A DNA stretch of 64,000 nucleotides. Source: Cyclobacterium lianum (lineage in GTDB: Bacteria; Bacteroidota; Bacteroidia; Cytophagales; Cyclobacteriaceae). Shown here in pieces: positions 34,917 through 45,287 of the stretch (position 1 is the first letter of the stretch; each line of letters begins with the position of its first letter). Where the stretch lies: assembly GCF_900143075.1 (NCBI RefSeq), contig NZ_FRCY01000004.1:62001-126000 (forward strand), read 5' to 3'. The notes beneath the pieces were generated by a model that made no database searches, was not told the DNA's origin, and saw nothing but the letters and a program-made list of their open reading frames with translations. The position numbers and the translations under genes were made by a program.

Positions 34917-36076
34917 CCAAAACGAAGACCATATGGATCAGCCTGGCCCTCCTGGCAGGAAGTATCCTTGCCGCTTTGATATTTTTCTGGACGGCGCCCG
35001 AAGCTGAAATGGAGGGTGCATCCAAAACTACGGCCATGCTGGTGGATGTAGTTCAGGCGGAAAGAGGTGATTTTACACCTACAGTCGTAGCTACCGGAAT
35101 TGTACAGCCTGCCACAGATATATCCCTGAGCAATCAGGTAGGAGGGGAGATCACCCGGATAGCTCCAGCATTTTTGCCCGGAGCTTATGTCAATAAAGGC
35201 GATCTGCTGCTCCAGATAAATCCCGCGGATTATGAAAATACGCTGATGTTGAGAAAAAGCGATCTGGCCCTGGCCCGGTCAGACTATGAAGTAGAACTTG
35301 GCAGGCAGGACGTCGCGCAGAAAGACTACGAATTGATCGGTGATGATTTATCTGCAGAAAACCGTGATTTGGTTCTTCGCAAACCCCAACTCGAGGCGGC
35401 AAAAGCAAATGTTGCTGCTGCAGAAGCTGCAGTTAACCAGGCAACCCTTGATCTTCAGCGTGCCAGTATTCGTGCCCCTTTCGATGCCCATATCCTGTCG
35501 AGAAACGTAAATCTGGGTTCACAGATTTCTCAGGGATCTGACCTGGGAAGATTGGTAGGTATAGAGGAATACTGGGTGGTTGCCAATGTACCTCTTTCCA
35601 AGGTCAATTGGCTGGATATTGGTGAAAACACCTCCGGGCAGGGTGCACCGGTAAAAATCGTCCACCCAGCTGCCTGGGGTCCGGATGAGTTCCGTGAGGG
35701 TAGGGTTTCGAGGCTGGTAGGAGCGCTGGATAACCAAACAAGGCTGGCGAGAGTTATCATTAGCGTAGATGATCCGCTAATGAGGTTAAACCCCGAAAAT
35801 GACAGACCACCACTTATCATCGGTACCTTCGTAGAAGTTCAAATAGAAGCGCGTAAATTAGAAAACGTAGTTCGGCTGGAACGTCAGTACATTAGGCCTG
35901 GAAATACGGTATGGGTATTTGAGGATGGGGAGCTGTCCATCAAGCAAGTGAATATCCTCTTTGAAGACCGGGAATTTGCCTATATCAGCCAGGGATTAGA
36001 AGACAATGCACAGGTGGTGGCTACAGATCTGGCAACTGTAGTGGAAGGATCACCGCTTCGCCTGGACGAAGATTAA
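34913..36076 (+). CDS. RND efflux periplasmic adaptor (HlyD/MFP family)
   Basis: A 387-residue membrane fusion protein. An N-terminal anchor or uncleaved signal helix (residues 8-26) is followed by a split lipoyl-like domain (VATGIVQPATDISLSNQVGG and later ASIRAPFDAHILSRNVNLGS). Between these lies an alpha-hairpin coiled coil (about residues 105-180, rich in Ala/Glu/Arg). Beta-barrel and membrane-proximal domains follow. It links the inner-membrane pump to the outer channel in the periplasm. Translation is coupled to the TolC gene upstream, and the pump gene starts 12 bp downstream. No substrate can be predicted. Confidence 0.92.
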   Translation: MTKTKTIWISLALLAGSILAALIFFWTAPEAEMEGASKTTAMLVDVVQAERGDFTPTVVATGIVQPATDISLSNQVGGEITRIAPAFLPGAYVNKGDLLLQINPADYENTLMLRKSDLALARSDYEVELGRQDVAQKDYELIGDDLSAENRDLVLRKPQLEAAKANVAAAEAAVNQATLDLQRASIRAPFDAHILSRNVNLGSQISQGSDLGRLVGIEEYWVVANVPLSKVNWLDIGENTSGQGAPVKIVHPAAWGPDEFREGRVSRLVGALDNQTRLARVIISVDDPLMRLNPENDRPPLIIGTFVEVQIEARKLENVVRLERQYIRPGNTVWVFEDGELSIKQVNILFEDREFAYISQGLEDNAQVVATDLATVVEGSPLRLDED

Positions 36077-36088
36077 ATATACATCGAC

Positions 36089-39000
36089 ATGAACAACGAC
36101 AAGAAACCGGATACCGAAAACGGCGCCATAGCCTTTATGGCCCGCAGGCCTATCATTACCAATCTGTTGATGGTCATCTTGCTTGCTGGTGGGGTATATA
36201 CCATGTACAGCATTCAAAAAGAAGTGTTTCCACAATTTCAATTGGACATTGTAGAAGTATCCGTGGTATACCCCGGAGCAGCACCGGAAGAGGTGGAGCA
36301 GGGCATAGTATTGCCCGTTGAAGAGACGGTGCGGCAGGTTCAGGGTATAAAGGAGATCATTTCTACAGCAAATGAAGGGTCCGGTACGGTGGAAATCTGG
36401 CTCATACCCGGTACCGACCGCATGAAAGCACTGCAAGATATCAATCAGGCAGTAAGCCGGATACAAACCTTTCCGGATGACATAGAGCGACCTCAGATCA
36501 TACTTCAAAATCAGCAAATGGATGTGATGCAGGTTGGGATTTATGGCCACGTGGACGTATGGACGCTTCGTGTTTTAGCCGAAAGGCTCCGCAGCCGCTT
36601 TCTAAGCAATGAACAAATCTCACAAGTGGAAATCGGTAATGTGCCTGACTTTGTTACCCATGTGGAAATACCGAGAAATACTTTACTCAAGTACAATTTA
36701 ACGCTGGGCCAGGTGGCCGACCTGATTGAAAATTCCAGCCGGGATATTCCTGCAGGATCTATTGAGACCTTGTCGGGGGAAATTTTGCTGCGCATGGAAG
36801 AACGCAAGCTTATGGCAGAGGAGTTTGCGAAAATCGACATTGTTTCTTCAGAATCAGGTACTACGGTAACCCTGGGAGATATCGCCAGCATTCGGGACGG
36901 ATTTGAAGAAGTAGGCTTTCACGGTCAGTTTGAGCAGCAAAATACCGTAGATCTGGAAGTATTCAGGATCGGTAATCAGTCTCCCCTGGAAATAGAAGAA
37001 GCAGTCAAGTCCATTCTGGAAGAATTTGAACCCAGCCTGCCACCAGGAGTAAAGGTACGGGTAGAAAGCAACCGGGCGGAGGACTTTCGCGAGCGCCTTT
37101 CCCTGCTGACTGAAAACGGTTTGATGGCTATTGTGATCGTATTGGTGATCTTAGGACTCTTTCTGGAATACAGACTCGCTTTTTGGGTCATGATGGGCAT
37201 GACCATCTCATTTGTGGGTGCCATGATCGTCTTTCCTGCGGTAGGCATAAGTATCAATATGATTTCCATGTTTGGCTTTTTGATTGTCCTGGGTATAGTC
37301 GTTGACGATGCCATCGTAGTGGGTGAGAATATTTATGAGTACCGGCAAAAGGGCTATAACTACATGGATGCGGCCATATTAGGGGCCAAGGACGTGTCCA
37401 AACCGGTAGTGATCAGCATTTTGACGACCGTAATGGCATTTGTTCCCCTGCTGTTTATCCCCGGCGAAACGGGGAAATACTGGTGGCCACTTCCCGTAGT
37501 GGTGATCGTGGTTTTATTTGTATCACTGTTCGAGGCGTTATATATTCTTCCTTCACACGTTACCAAGCCTCCAAAATCTAAAAAGCACCCCTGGGTGCAT
37601 AAACTGGAGACCTGGCAGGGGTCCATTGCAGATGGATTTAACCGTTTTATCAATAGGAAATACAAGCCATTTCTGGATCTTTGTCTGCGCAACAGGTACC
37701 TTACCTTTTCAGCGGCCATATCGCTGCTGATCCTGGTTGGAGGATTTGGCTACAGCGATCATATGGGTATGGTACTGATGCCGGAAGTGGCCGCAGATGA
37801 AATCGAGGCGGCAGTCCGACTGCCTGTTGGAACTACCAATGACCAGGCGGCAAAAATTGCTGAAGAGATTACCACCAATACCCGTAATATGTTTGAAACA
37901 CATAACCTGTATGAGGTGGCAGAGGGGGTCAAGACCAATGTGCGTGGCAAGGATTTTATTGATGTAGAAATCGTGATGAAGCCGCCGGACCAGCGGGACA
38001 TGAGCCCCAAGGAATTGATTGCACTCTGGCGGGACAATATTGGTGATATCAAAGGGGTAGATCAAATCAACTTTGAAGCCGAACGTGGACCGGGCGGTGC
38101 CCGTCAGGATATCAGTGTGGATTTGAGCCACCCCGATATTGAAGTCCTCGAGCGGGCCAGTGAGGAGTTTTTGCAGCGGGTAAATGAATTTGCAGAAACC
38201 AGAGATGTGAGCGACAGTTACAATAAGGGGAAGCTGCAACTGGGCTTTGAATTGCTTCCGGAGGGGCGAAATCTCGGACTTACGCCCAATATGGTCGGGC
38301 AGCAAATCAGGGATGCTTTCTTTGGTGCCCTGGCGATGCGCCAACTCAGAGGTATCAATGAGTTTGAAATCAGGGTAAAACTCCCTTTGGAGGAAAGAAA
38401 AGACATGGATTACCTGGATGACTTTATCATTCAGGCACCAGATGGCACACAGGTTCCACTGATGGATGTAGTACGCATTAAGGAGGGCGAAACCTTTACC
38501 AATATCAACCGGAGGGATGGCAAACGGGTAGTCAATGTAGGCATGGATGTGGAACCTCCAGCGGCGCAGACCCGGGTCTTGAACGCACTGAATGAAAGGG
38601 TGCTGCCACAACTCCGGGCAGACTTTCCGGGGATAGCCTGGACCTATGAAGGCAGTCAGGCTGAAATGAGAGAATCTACTCAGGCTCTCTGGTCTGGATT
38701 CATCATTGCCATGTTGCTGATATTTTGTCTGCTGGCAGTTGCCCTGGGCAGTTATACCCAGCCGATAGTGATTATGATGGCCATTCCTTTCGGCATCGTG
38801 GGAGCCGTAATAGGACACATTTTGCTCGGGTATGACCTCTCACTGGTAAGCCTGATGGGCGTGATCGCCCTTTCCGGAGTAGTTGTCAACGATTCTCTGA
38901 TCATGATCGATTATGCAAATAAACGACGTGATCCGGACACCTCTGCCTTTGAAGCCATCCACGAGGCCGGTGTCCGTAGGTTCCGTCCCATTATCCTCAC

Positions 39001-39208
39001 CACGCTGACCACCTTCGGTGGGTTGACACCCATCATACTGGAGACTTCCAGTCAGGCCATGCAGCTAATTCCCATGGCTATCTCACTGGGTTTCGGGATT
39101 ATTTTTGCCACAGGCATCATCCTGGTGATCGTGCCCTGCCTGTACATGATCTTTGATGATCTGGTACAGGCAGCAAAGCCGGAAAAAAAGCAGGAGGTAT
39201 CAGTGTAA
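36089..39208 (+). CDS. RND efflux inner-membrane pump (AcrB/HAE1-like)
   Basis: A 1039-residue proton-driven RND transporter of full length with the usual two-fold repeat: one membrane helix, a large periplasmic loop, five or more helices, then the same again (12 in total). The TM4 proton-relay pair is Asp406-Asp407 in [13 protein letters not shown], the position expected in AcrB-type pumps. The conserved start ([19 protein letters not shown]) and the [18 protein letters not shown] segment are typical of the Bacteroidota HAE1 group. It works as a trimer with the adaptor and TolC products. No local repressor gene lies next to the operon. Confidence 0.95.
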   Translation: MNNDKKPDTENGAIAFMARRPIITNLLMVILLAGGVYTMYSIQKEVFPQFQLDIVEVSVVYPGAAPEEVEQGIVLPVEETVRQVQGIKEIISTANEGSGTVEIWLIPGTDRMKALQDINQAVSRIQTFPDDIERPQIILQNQQMDVMQVGIYGHVDVWTLRVLAERLRSRFLSNEQISQVEIGNVPDFVTHVEIPRNTLLKYNLTLGQVADLIENSSRDIPAGSIETLSGEILLRMEERKLMAEEFAKIDIVSSESGTTVTLGDIASIRDGFEEVGFHGQFEQQNTVDLEVFRIGNQSPLEIEEAVKSILEEFEPSLPPGVKVRVESNRAEDFRERLSLLTENGLMAIVIVLVILGLFLEYRLAFWVMMGMTISFVGAMIVFPAVGISINMISMFGFLIVLGIVVDDAIVVGENIYEYRQKGYNYMDAAILGAKDVSKPVVISILTTVMAFVPLLFIPGETGKYWWPLPVVVIVVLFVSLFEALYILPSHVTKPPKSKKHPWVHKLETWQGSIADGFNRFINRKYKPFLDLCLRNRYLTFSAAISLLILVGGFGYSDHMGMVLMPEVAADEIEAAVRLPVGTTNDQAAKIAEEITTNTRNMFETHNLYEVAEGVKTNVRGKDFIDVEIVMKPPDQRDMSPKELIALWRDNIGDIKGVDQINFEAERGPGGARQDISVDLSHPDIEVLERASEEFLQRVNEFAETRDVSDSYNKGKLQLGFELLPEGRNLGLTPNMVGQQIRDAFFGALAMRQLRGINEFEIRVKLPLEERKDMDYLDDFIIQAPDGTQVPLMDVVRIKEGETFTNINRRDGKRVVNVGMDVEPPAAQTRVLNALNERVLPQLRADFPGIAWTYEGSQAEMRESTQALWSGFIIAMLLIFCLLAVALGSYTQPIVIMMAIPFGIVGAVIGHILLGYDLSLVSLMGVIALSGVVVNDSLIMIDYANKRRDPDTSAFEAIHEAGVRRFRPIILTTLTTFGGLTPIILETSSQAMQLIPMAISLGFGIIFATGIILVIVPCLYMIFDDLVQAAKPEKKQEVSV

Positions 39209-39291
39209 GCGCAAGAATGGTAGTAGCGTTGGAGGAGTTCGAAAAGAGCATAGAAGCCTTTGCGAACCTCGGTGTAAGGGTAATGGTTTCC

Positions 39292-39339
39292 GATAGCATC
39301 CCGGCAGGCTCCGGTTTCATTCGATCCGGCTATGCTATC
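39292..39339. terminator. Long hairpin between convergent genes
   Basis: GATAGCAT (39292-39299) pairs with ATGCTATC (39332-39339), with a further CCGG/CCGG pairing inside. It overlaps the last codons of the beta-helix protein gene on the minus strand and lies after the RND operon. No T tract is present. It may still act as a structural end for both transcripts. Confidence 0.35.
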
Positions 39340-41305
39340 TGTACCAGATCGGGTCTTCCAGCCCTCTGGGGCCATATTGATGTGCTGTAGCACCGGCCTC
39401 CAGTGCGCCCAAATCCGGTGCCTCTCCTGTGTAATTGTCGTTGATATTGGGTATCAGAGTTCCTTTACCAACTGCCATTCCCGAGGCATTTAGAGTGAAA
39501 TCCAGGTCTGAGGCATGGTAAATCCGATGGGGCTTATCTGAGTCCGGAGGCCTCATTTCCTTAAATACTCCATAGTCCACCAATACGCCATTTGCCTCTA
39601 ATCCACTACCAGCGTATAAGCTTTCCAGCGAGGAATAGCGCTGCAGGTCTCCCTCATTCAGTTCATAATCATAAACCTTGTTACCTTCTGGCCCAAGGTA
39701 AAGGAAATGGTTTTCAGTGCCGGGATTGATCCGGTAGCCATTGTAATCTGAGGTAGAATAAGCAGTGGCGAATGGGAAAGCATTTACAGGTCTTCCGGAC
39801 TTGCTGGTACCCATAAAAAGATTGTTTCGGAAATGGGCGTTAGAAAAGGTTTGTGTATTTCGGTTCTCTGATATGATGGTATTGTGGTACACAACAAGAC
39901 CTGCAGGTTTGGACATGAATTTAAGGGCAAACCCGTTCGGTATATTGTAAACCAGGTTGCGGATGAAATAGGCAGGGCCACCAAAAACCGGCTGTGCACT
40001 TAGTGCACACTGCCCCGAATTTACTCCCCTGTTTCTCATAATCCGGATATTGTGCACTCCTCCATCTGCTTCGATAAAGTCATCAACCATCAGGTGCAGG
40101 TCATTGTTGTAAATGTCAATGGAGACTGCTTTTAAATCCTGTGATTCCTCCGGAGTGCCATAGGTCGAAACATTGATGCCATCATGAAAAAAGGCGATGG
40201 CATTGTGACAAATCACATGTCCGGCACCATATACTTTTATACCCATATAGCTTTTTAAGGGGCTGGGAGGATAGGGCTGCGGATTGGCCCAGCCTACCAG
40301 GTGGCTTCGTGGATCCCTTCCTAAAATCACATTATCGGCGATGTAAAAATCCCTTGATCCGGCAAATTCCGTAATCAGCCCCAGGCCTACATCTTCCATC
40401 CGACAATTCCGGACAGTAAGATTACTGGCTCCGACGACTCCTTTTGTGCCGGCAGAAAATACGATGTCTGTATTCCTGAAGGTCAGATGCTCAAAAATAT
40501 GGTGCTGTGTACCCATAACGTCAAACAAGCGGTGGGCGCCGTTCCCGTCAAAAATGGCTTCTCCATCCCCAGCGCCACGAATGACTATCGGTCTCTCCTC
40601 TGTGGCGTTGATATTGAGCACATAGGTTCCATCAAATGGAATGCCATGGGGGTCAACATAGTCCAGTAGGTCGGCCTTGTATGTACCAGCGTGGACCAGA
40701 ATAATATCGCCGGGCTGCGCCGGCTTCTCGCTTACAACAGACCAGTCTCCCAGCCCGGATCCATAATAGGCCTTCTTGAGCCCTTCAAAAGCCGGTTCTA
40801 TCATTTCGCCCTTATACCCGGGAGGATATACGTGCAGGATACGTCCATTTTCATAGGCATTCGGTGCCGTGCGCGTTGTGACCTCTACTTCCTTGACGGT
40901 AGTTCCTGAGACGCCGTCAGGATCTGAAAGCTCAAATCGACAGGCATAGGCAGTACCGGGCTCCAGATCAAAAATGCTGCCTGAGAACTGGTGCGGGACC
41001 GTGTATTCCAACTGTTCTGCTTCACGAAATATCCTTTCCCCGCCGATCCGAAGTAGAGGCATAGCCGGCAACCATTCCGGACTGTCCGATTTGCGGTAAC
41101 TTACCTGAACCATTGCATTTCGGTTTGCGTCACCTGAGATTTTCCACTCGAATCCCAGGTTCATCAGGGTAGGGGGTTCGACAATAAACTCGCCGGAGAG
41201 GACGGCATCCTGAGCACGAAGTGAAAAACAACATATTAAAAAAATAAAATACAAGCTGAGTTTTACCGTAGCGATTGTCGAATCGATTTTATTTTTTAGT
41301 TTCAT
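39335..41305 (-). CDS. Secreted right-handed beta-helix protein
   Basis: A 656-residue secreted protein. The signal peptide covers about residues 12-31 (hydrophobic core ending at LRAQ). The first 150 residues form a fibronectin-like domain (DLEPGTAYACRFELSDPDG). Residues about 170-530 are a right-handed parallel beta-helix, with repeating units such as HHIFEHLTFRNTDIVFSAG, NLTVRNCRMEDVG and FYIADNVILGRD, similar to pectate-lyase-like and alginate-lyase-like proteins (Pfam Beta_helix). The tail ends with GALEAGA, common in such proteins. Probable role: binding or cleaving polysaccharide at the surface or in the periplasm. Catalytic residues cannot be assigned. It is monocistronic and faces the efflux operon. 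Confidence 0.8.
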   Translation of the reverse strand: MKLKNKIDSTIATVKLSLYFIFLICCFSLRAQDAVLSGEFIVEPPTLMNLGFEWKISGDANRNAMVQVSYRKSDSPEWLPAMPLLRIGGERIFREAEQLEYTVPHQFSGSIFDLEPGTAYACRFELSDPDGVSGTTVKEVEVTTRTAPNAYENGRILHVYPPGYKGEMIEPAFEGLKKAYYGSGLGDWSVVSEKPAQPGDIILVHAGTYKADLLDYVDPHGIPFDGTYVLNINATEERPIVIRGAGDGEAIFDGNGAHRLFDVMGTQHHIFEHLTFRNTDIVFSAGTKGVVGASNLTVRNCRMEDVGLGLITEFAGSRDFYIADNVILGRDPRSHLVGWANPQPYPPSPLKSYMGIKVYGAGHVICHNAIAFFHDGINVSTYGTPEESQDLKAVSIDIYNNDLHLMVDDFIEADGGVHNIRIMRNRGVNSGQCALSAQPVFGGPAYFIRNLVYNIPNGFALKFMSKPAGLVVYHNTIISENRNTQTFSNAHFRNNLFMGTSKSGRPVNAFPFATAYSTSDYNGYRINPGTENHFLYLGPEGNKVYDYELNEGDLQRYSSLESLYAGSGLEANGVLVDYGVFKEMRPPDSDKPHRIYHASDLDFTLNASGMAVGKGTLIPNINDNYTGEAPDLGALEAGATAHQYGPRGLEDPIWYR

Positions 41306-41463
41306 GGAGGGTTTATTTACAGCAAGATACCAAATTCCGATCAGTTGTGTATCCTTCGCTTTGCAGCAAAATTATCCTGATCAGATTGGAATGGCATTGA
41401 TTGACCAATTTCGCATTTTCTATTCCTGGATCAGAAAAGAAAGGCAGCAGGGAGTAAAATTCC

Positions 41464-42015
41464 TTATTGGAGGGCCACAGGTACCGAAAACCGGACATTG
41501 TCCCAGCTAAAAGTAATCCTGGCAGCATTATCAGCAGCGCGGATATCGATGGTAAAGGTCTCTACGGTAGAATTTGTCTGCTGAACCGGGGCTTTTACAC
41601 TCAGTACATCCAAGGCGGCATCCGGTTCTGAAGCGCCAAAGAATGCACCTGTATCGCTGTTCAGCCTAACTTCAAATGTTTCCGGACCGGGAATCGCATA
41701 CAGGCGGTATGTGCCTGCATTGACCGCCTGTCCACCAAAGGTCACGTCTTGATTGAAGGTGATTTCGGTAGGCGCATTGGCCCCCAAACGCCAGTATTTG
41801 CCATAGGGCTGCAGTGCGCCGGCACTTTCCTCCCCAAATATCAATCGTCCTTTTTTGGACGGTTGGCTGTAGTCTACCGTAATTTCCAATCCACCCTGGT
41901 TGTAGGAAGCGGTAGCCGGAGGACTTAGCGGGGTAGTAAGAAAAAAGGCATAGACCACCCAGATAATAAAAATCAGCATTACGATTCCAGCGCCGATTAA
42001 GATATTTCTTCTCAT
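41464..42015 (-). CDS. DUF2911 family membrane-anchored protein
   Basis: A 183-residue protein with one N-terminal membrane helix (residues 6-27) and a DUF2911 domain. The domain shows the usual pattern: ITVDYSQPSKKGRLIFGE, then YGKYWRLGANAPTEITF, TYRLYAIPG and a final FSWDNVRFSVPV. DUF2911 proteins are widespread in Bacteroidota and probably sit on the periplasmic side; their role is unknown. The gene is 155 bp from the left end of the IS66 element, whose insertion or rearrangement may have removed what used to lie upstream. A possible -7 box (TACCTTTA) lies 28 nt before the start. Confidence 0.85.
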   Translation of the reverse strand: MRRNILIGAGIVMLIFIIWVVYAFFLTTPLSPPATASYNQGGLEITVDYSQPSKKGRLIFGEESAGALQPYGKYWRLGANAPTEITFNQDVTFGGQAVNAGTYRLYAIPGPETFEVRLNSDTGAFFGASEPDAALDVLSVKAPVQQTNSTVETFTIDIRAADNAARITFSWDNVRFSVPVALQ

Positions 42016-42169
42016 TTCTTTGTATGTCTTCTACTTAAAGGTAAAAAAAATATTCTATTTATACAGGCAACTATCCGTTTTTAAGTAATTTGTTTGCCAG
42101 AAGATCGTAACAAGGATGTTGTCCTGACAAATCATCAGATCAATTATCTAATAAGGCAGAAAGTGTACC

Positions 42170-42192
42170 GTATGCGACCCACCAAGTGCATG
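42170..42192 (+). repeat. IS66 left inverted repeat
   Basis: Begins GTATGCGACCCACCAAGTGC. It matches the inverted right end at 18 of 23 positions and begins with the GTA typical of the family. Confidence 0.7.
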
Positions 42193-42240
42193 TTTCCTGT
42201 AAACAGGGAGCTATTTATTTTTGTAACAAAAATGTAAGTT

Positions 42241-42528
42241 ATGAAAATAAGAGAAGAAATGACCCTGTTGATGGAGGAATATGAAACGAGCGGACAGACG
42301 CAGAAGCTTTTCAGTGAATCCAAGGGTATAGGGTTCCATAAATTCAATTACTGGTACAGGAAGCTGCAAAGAGAAGCAGCGGCCCCAGGTGGTTTCCATA
42401 AGATCGAAAGCCGTGTTCCCCGCCCGGTCCGGGATTGCAGGGCAGAGCTTGTCTACCCAAATGGAGTGGTGCTGCGGCTTGACAGTTTGGATCCTGAACT
42501 TGTTTCCCGTCTTATCCGGCTTTACTGA
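42241..42528 (+). CDS. tnpA: IS66 accessory protein TnpA
   Basis: A 95-residue small basic protein. The N-terminal helices (REEMTLLMEEYETSGQTQKL, then FHKFNYWYRKLQRE) are typical of the IS66 TnpA DNA-binding helix-turn-helix proteins. The C-terminal strand pattern (AELVYPNGVVLRLDSLDPEL) is also typical of the family. It is required with TnpB for transposition of IS66 elements, though its exact role is not known. Its TGA stop overlaps the ATG of tnpB. The frame appears intact. Confidence 0.85.
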   Translation: MKIREEMTLLMEEYETSGQTQKLFSESKGIGFHKFNYWYRKLQREAAAPGGFHKIESRVPRPVRDCRAELVYPNGVVLRLDSLDPELVSRLIRLY

Positions 42529-42875
42529 TGTTCAGTCTGGGATCCACTCACAGCTATTTCCTTTACGGCAGTCCCGTGGACATGAGAAAAAGCTTCGACG
42601 GACTTTGCGGCCTGGTTCGTAACCACCTGGATAGAGACCCCTCATCGGGAGTGGTGTATGTGTTCCTGAACCGGGGCAGGAACCTTATCAAACTGCTTCA
42701 CTGGGAACAGGGCGGTTTCGTGCAGTATTACAAAAGGCTGGAACAGGGCACCTTCACTCCGCCGGAAAAGGTGGAAAAGGGTGGCCCGATCCGGTGACCG
42801 GAGCTGATCATGATGGCCGAGGGCATCTTAGTACAGGGGTACAAGCAAAAAAAAAGGTACCAAAACAGCTTCTAA
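42528..42875 (+). pseudogene. tnpB: IS66 TnpB with premature TGA stop
   Basis: IS66 Orf2/TnpB-type gene. The conserved part is MFSLGSTHSYFLYGSPVDMRK, shortened here to its main motif YGSPVDMRKSFDGL, then VYVFLNRGRNLIKLLHWE. The frame stops at TGA (42795-42797) after 89 codons. Directly beyond it the same frame goes on for 25 codons as PELIMMAEGI...QKKRYQNSF to TAA at 42873-42875. The full length would then be 115 residues, the usual TnpB size, and family members often carry Trp where the TGA stands. A single TGG to TGA change explains this. The product is probably truncated and non-functional. Confidence 0.8.
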
Positions 42876-43051
42876 AAGCACTTTTTTTATTGACCTTGAG
42901 TCAGTAAATTTCCTACCTATCTGCGTTTGCAGGCCGTATGGGGTGATTTTGCTCCGTTTTTTCAAAAATCCATTTTTTTTCCCGACTTATCCACAGACTG
43001 TGTGGAAAAAAAAACCATTGAAATACGCTTCCCACAGCCTATTTTCACCCT

Positions 43052-44557
43052 ATGGAAACCTCCCTGGAACTGCTCTCCAAAGAACAACTCATCACCCTAG
43101 TGGGTGACAGGGAGCGTATCATCCGCGAGAAAGAAGAGGAAGCCGTTTACCTGAAGGCGCTTGTCGAGAAGTTCAGGCGGCTTGCCTTCGGACAGAGAAG
43201 AGAACGCTTTGAGGGCAGCAGTGACCAGATGGCACTTCCCTTTGAAGCACCTGCCGAAAAACAACAGGAGCAGGCAGCGGAGTTTGAAAAAAAGAAGGAA
43301 AGACTACGAAGTAACAGGAAAACTTCCCATAGAGGACGCAGACCCCTGCCGGAGCATCTTCCCGTGGAAGAAGTGGAACTGTATCCGGATGGTGACCTCT
43401 CGGAGATGGTCTGCATCGGAAAAGAAGTAACCGAAGAACTCGACTATGTTCCCGCAAAGTTTTTCATCAAAAGGTTTATCCGCTACAAATATGCCCAAAA
43501 GGACAAATACAGCGAAAACGGGGTAAAAATAGCGCAGTTGCCCACCAGGATTATCGACAGGGGCATCCCGTCGGCAGGGCTTCTGGCACATATACTGGTG
43601 GGTAAATATATGGACCACCTGCCACTCTACAGGCAGATTCAGCAGTTCAAAAGGGAGAAGATCCCGATTGCTACCTCCACAATAGAGGGATGGGCAAGAC
43701 AGGGCCTGGAACGGCTGGAACCCTTATATGACTGCCTGCTTGAAGACACCAAATCGATGGGCTATCTTCAGGCGGATGAGACAACCATCAGAGTGCTGGA
43801 AAACCCGGGTAAAAAGTCCTGTCATCTAGGCTTTTACTGGGTCTACCACAGTCCGCTGGATGGCACCGTCCTTTTTGACTACAGTCCTACGCGTGCAGCG
43901 AAAAGCATGGAAAACATACTCAGTGGCTTCAAAGGCTATCTGCAGACCGATGGGTATGCCGGATATAAAAAGACGGGTGCCAGAAAGGATGTCACTCATC
44001 TCGCCTGCTGGGCACACGCCAGAAGGGAGATTTTTGAAGCCATGTCAAACGACGAAAAAACGGCACAGCAGGCACTCACCTATATAGGTCAGCTCTATGA
44101 AGTGGAGCGGGAAGCTAAAGAAAAGAAGCTTAGCCCCGAAGCCCGCAAGGCACTCAGGCTTGAACGATCCCTTCCAGTTATCAATAAAATGGCTGCGTGG
44201 ATAAAGGAGCAGCTGGTAATTATAAAATCCCGTGAAGCTATCGGAAAAGCACTTTTATACAGTGCCAACCGATGGGCCGAATTATCCAACTACCTTCACG
44301 ACGGCCGGTTGGAAATAGATAATAATTTAGTTGAAAATACCATAAGGCCCGTTGCGCTTGGAAGGAAAAACTACCTCTTCGCAGGTTCACATGCATCAGC
44401 ACAGAGGGCTGCCATGATCTATTCCTTCTTTTCTATATGTAAAAAACATGATGTAAATCCATATGAGTGGCTCAAGTATACACTTGAAAACATCATGCAG
44501 ACAAACCACAGAAACGTTAGGGACCTTTACCCACAGAACTTCAAAAATAAGGCTTAG
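43052..44557 (+). CDS. tnpC: IS66 transposase TnpC (DDE)
   Basis: A 501-residue transposase of full length. A leucine-zipper-like N-terminal coiled coil (residues 5-45) is followed by a zinc-finger-like or linker region and the TnpC DDE domain. The acidic triad candidates are Asp in LQADETTIRVLE (about residue 240), Asp in LQTDGYAGY (about 300) and Glu in NNLVENTIRPVALGRKN (about 430), all present. The C-terminal IS66 motif YSFFSICKKHDVNPYEWLKY is intact. The protein could still act on related copies in trans. A 176-bp gap separates it from tnpB. Confidence 0.93.
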   Translation: METSLELLSKEQLITLVGDRERIIREKEEEAVYLKALVEKFRRLAFGQRRERFEGSSDQMALPFEAPAEKQQEQAAEFEKKKERLRSNRKTSHRGRRPLPEHLPVEEVELYPDGDLSEMVCIGKEVTEELDYVPAKFFIKRFIRYKYAQKDKYSENGVKIAQLPTRIIDRGIPSAGLLAHILVGKYMDHLPLYRQIQQFKREKIPIATSTIEGWARQGLERLEPLYDCLLEDTKSMGYLQADETTIRVLENPGKKSCHLGFYWVYHSPLDGTVLFDYSPTRAAKSMENILSGFKGYLQTDGYAGYKKTGARKDVTHLACWAHARREIFEAMSNDEKTAQQALTYIGQLYEVEREAKEKKLSPEARKALRLERSLPVINKMAAWIKEQLVIIKSREAIGKALLYSANRWAELSNYLHDGRLEIDNNLVENTIRPVALGRKNYLFAGSHASAQRAAMIYSFFSICKKHDVNPYEWLKYTLENIMQTNHRNVRDLYPQNFKNKA

Positions 44558-44580
44558 AATGTACTCGGTGGGATGCATAC
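44558..44580 (-). repeat. IS66 right inverted repeat
   Basis: Its reverse complement begins GTATGCATCCCACCGAGTAC, matching the left end with five mismatches. It starts directly after the tnpC stop (44557). Confidence 0.65.
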
Positions 44581-44754
44581 ATAAAAACTGTCGCCAATAT
44601 TACCAGAAGGGATGTGGAAGAATTTCTTAGCCTGGCGGCTTCAGTTCCCATTAAACCTGAAGTAGAAATTTATCCATTCGGTAAAGCCAATGAGGCGATA
44701 CTGGTCCTGAAACACAAACAGGTGAAAGGGGCCAAAGTTTTAGTTATTGAGTAA
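44581..44754 (+). pseudogene. 3' remnant of a zinc-type alcohol dehydrogenase
   Basis: The last 57 codons of a medium-chain zinc-dependent alcohol dehydrogenase. The frame reads KTVANITRRDVEEFLSLAAS, then VEIYPFGKANEAILVLKHKQ and ends GAKVLVIE. This is the typical end of such enzymes (the NAD-binding C-terminal segment). The 5' four-fifths are missing. The frame runs directly out of the IS66 right end, and nothing ADH-like lies left of the element. An IS-linked deletion is the simplest explanation. It is not expected to be functional. Confidence 0.85.
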
Positions 44755-44841
44755 GCATAAATCACGGTTTTGCTTTTTTTTCAGACCCGCAGTTACAACT
44801 TAAAAATCAGACGGCAATACCTTCAAAGAAAGGAATATTGC

Positions 44842-45186
44842 TCATAAAGCAACATCTTTTTTAAGGTAGGGGGATTGTTCAAAGGCCTGCTCAATTGTAG
44901 CTCTAAGGCGTTGATTAATGTGGGATCTTGGAGTTTCCAATACACCAACAATCAGCGCGCTCCAGGGCACAGGTACATCGCTGCCTGGCCCATTGTTTCT
45001 ATTGTCGGTCATTTGTATGAAGAGGGATCCGGCCGTGTAGCCAGTCCTGTGAACGGGATAGTAATATCCGGGGTAGTACCATGCCCATCCGGGATACCAT
45101 CCGGGATACCACCAATACCAGTAATTCCAATCATAATAGTAGTAAACACGGGTACTTGTAGCAACAGAAGGAAAAGGACAAATGGC
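44842..45186 (-). pseudogene. C-terminal fragment of a DUF4136-type protein
   Basis: A minus-strand open frame of 114 codons without a start. It is rich in Trp, Tyr, Pro and Gly (YYYYDWNYWYWWYPGW), then TAGSLFIQMTDNRNN and ends HINQRLRATIEQAFEQSPYL. This is the C-terminal half of DUF4136 proteins, small periplasmic lipoproteins of unknown function. The frame is closed upstream by TGA at 45187-45189, where Trp may once have stood, and stays open again beyond it toward the phosphoribosyltransferase remnant, but no signal peptide is found. So the gene is broken at its 5' end. Confidence 0.6.
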
Positions 45187-45287
45187 TCAATAGGACCAAC
45201 AATTATCTCCGTATTGCCAAAAACTATTCCGAAAAACTTCCCCTATGAGTCCGGAATAGGTGGATTTAATTCCGGTCAAGTAAAAAA

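Larger units (their letters stand above)
42170..44580 (+). mobile_element. IS66-family insertion sequence
   Basis: A 2.4-kb IS66-type element with the standard gene order tnpA, tnpB, tnpC and imperfect 23-bp terminal inverted repeats (5 mismatches). tnpA and tnpB overlap by one base (TGATG). The tnpB frame is broken by an in-frame TGA, so the copy may be immobile or depend on read-through. The 8-bp flanks (AGTGTACC on the left, ATAAAAAC on the right) do not match, so no target duplication is visible. This fits a deletion or rearrangement at one end. Confidence 0.9.

Noticed and set aside
37709-38818. 369-codon open frame on the minus strand inside the RND pump gene
   Set aside because: It is a shadow of the pump's coding frame, with composition unlike a natural protein and no start context.
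42795-45189. TGA read as tryptophan in this organism
   Set aside because: TGA appears as the normal stop of intact genes such as tnpA, the deacetylase, the LuxR-type regulator and the kinase, so the internal TGA codons at 42795 and 45187 are mutations.
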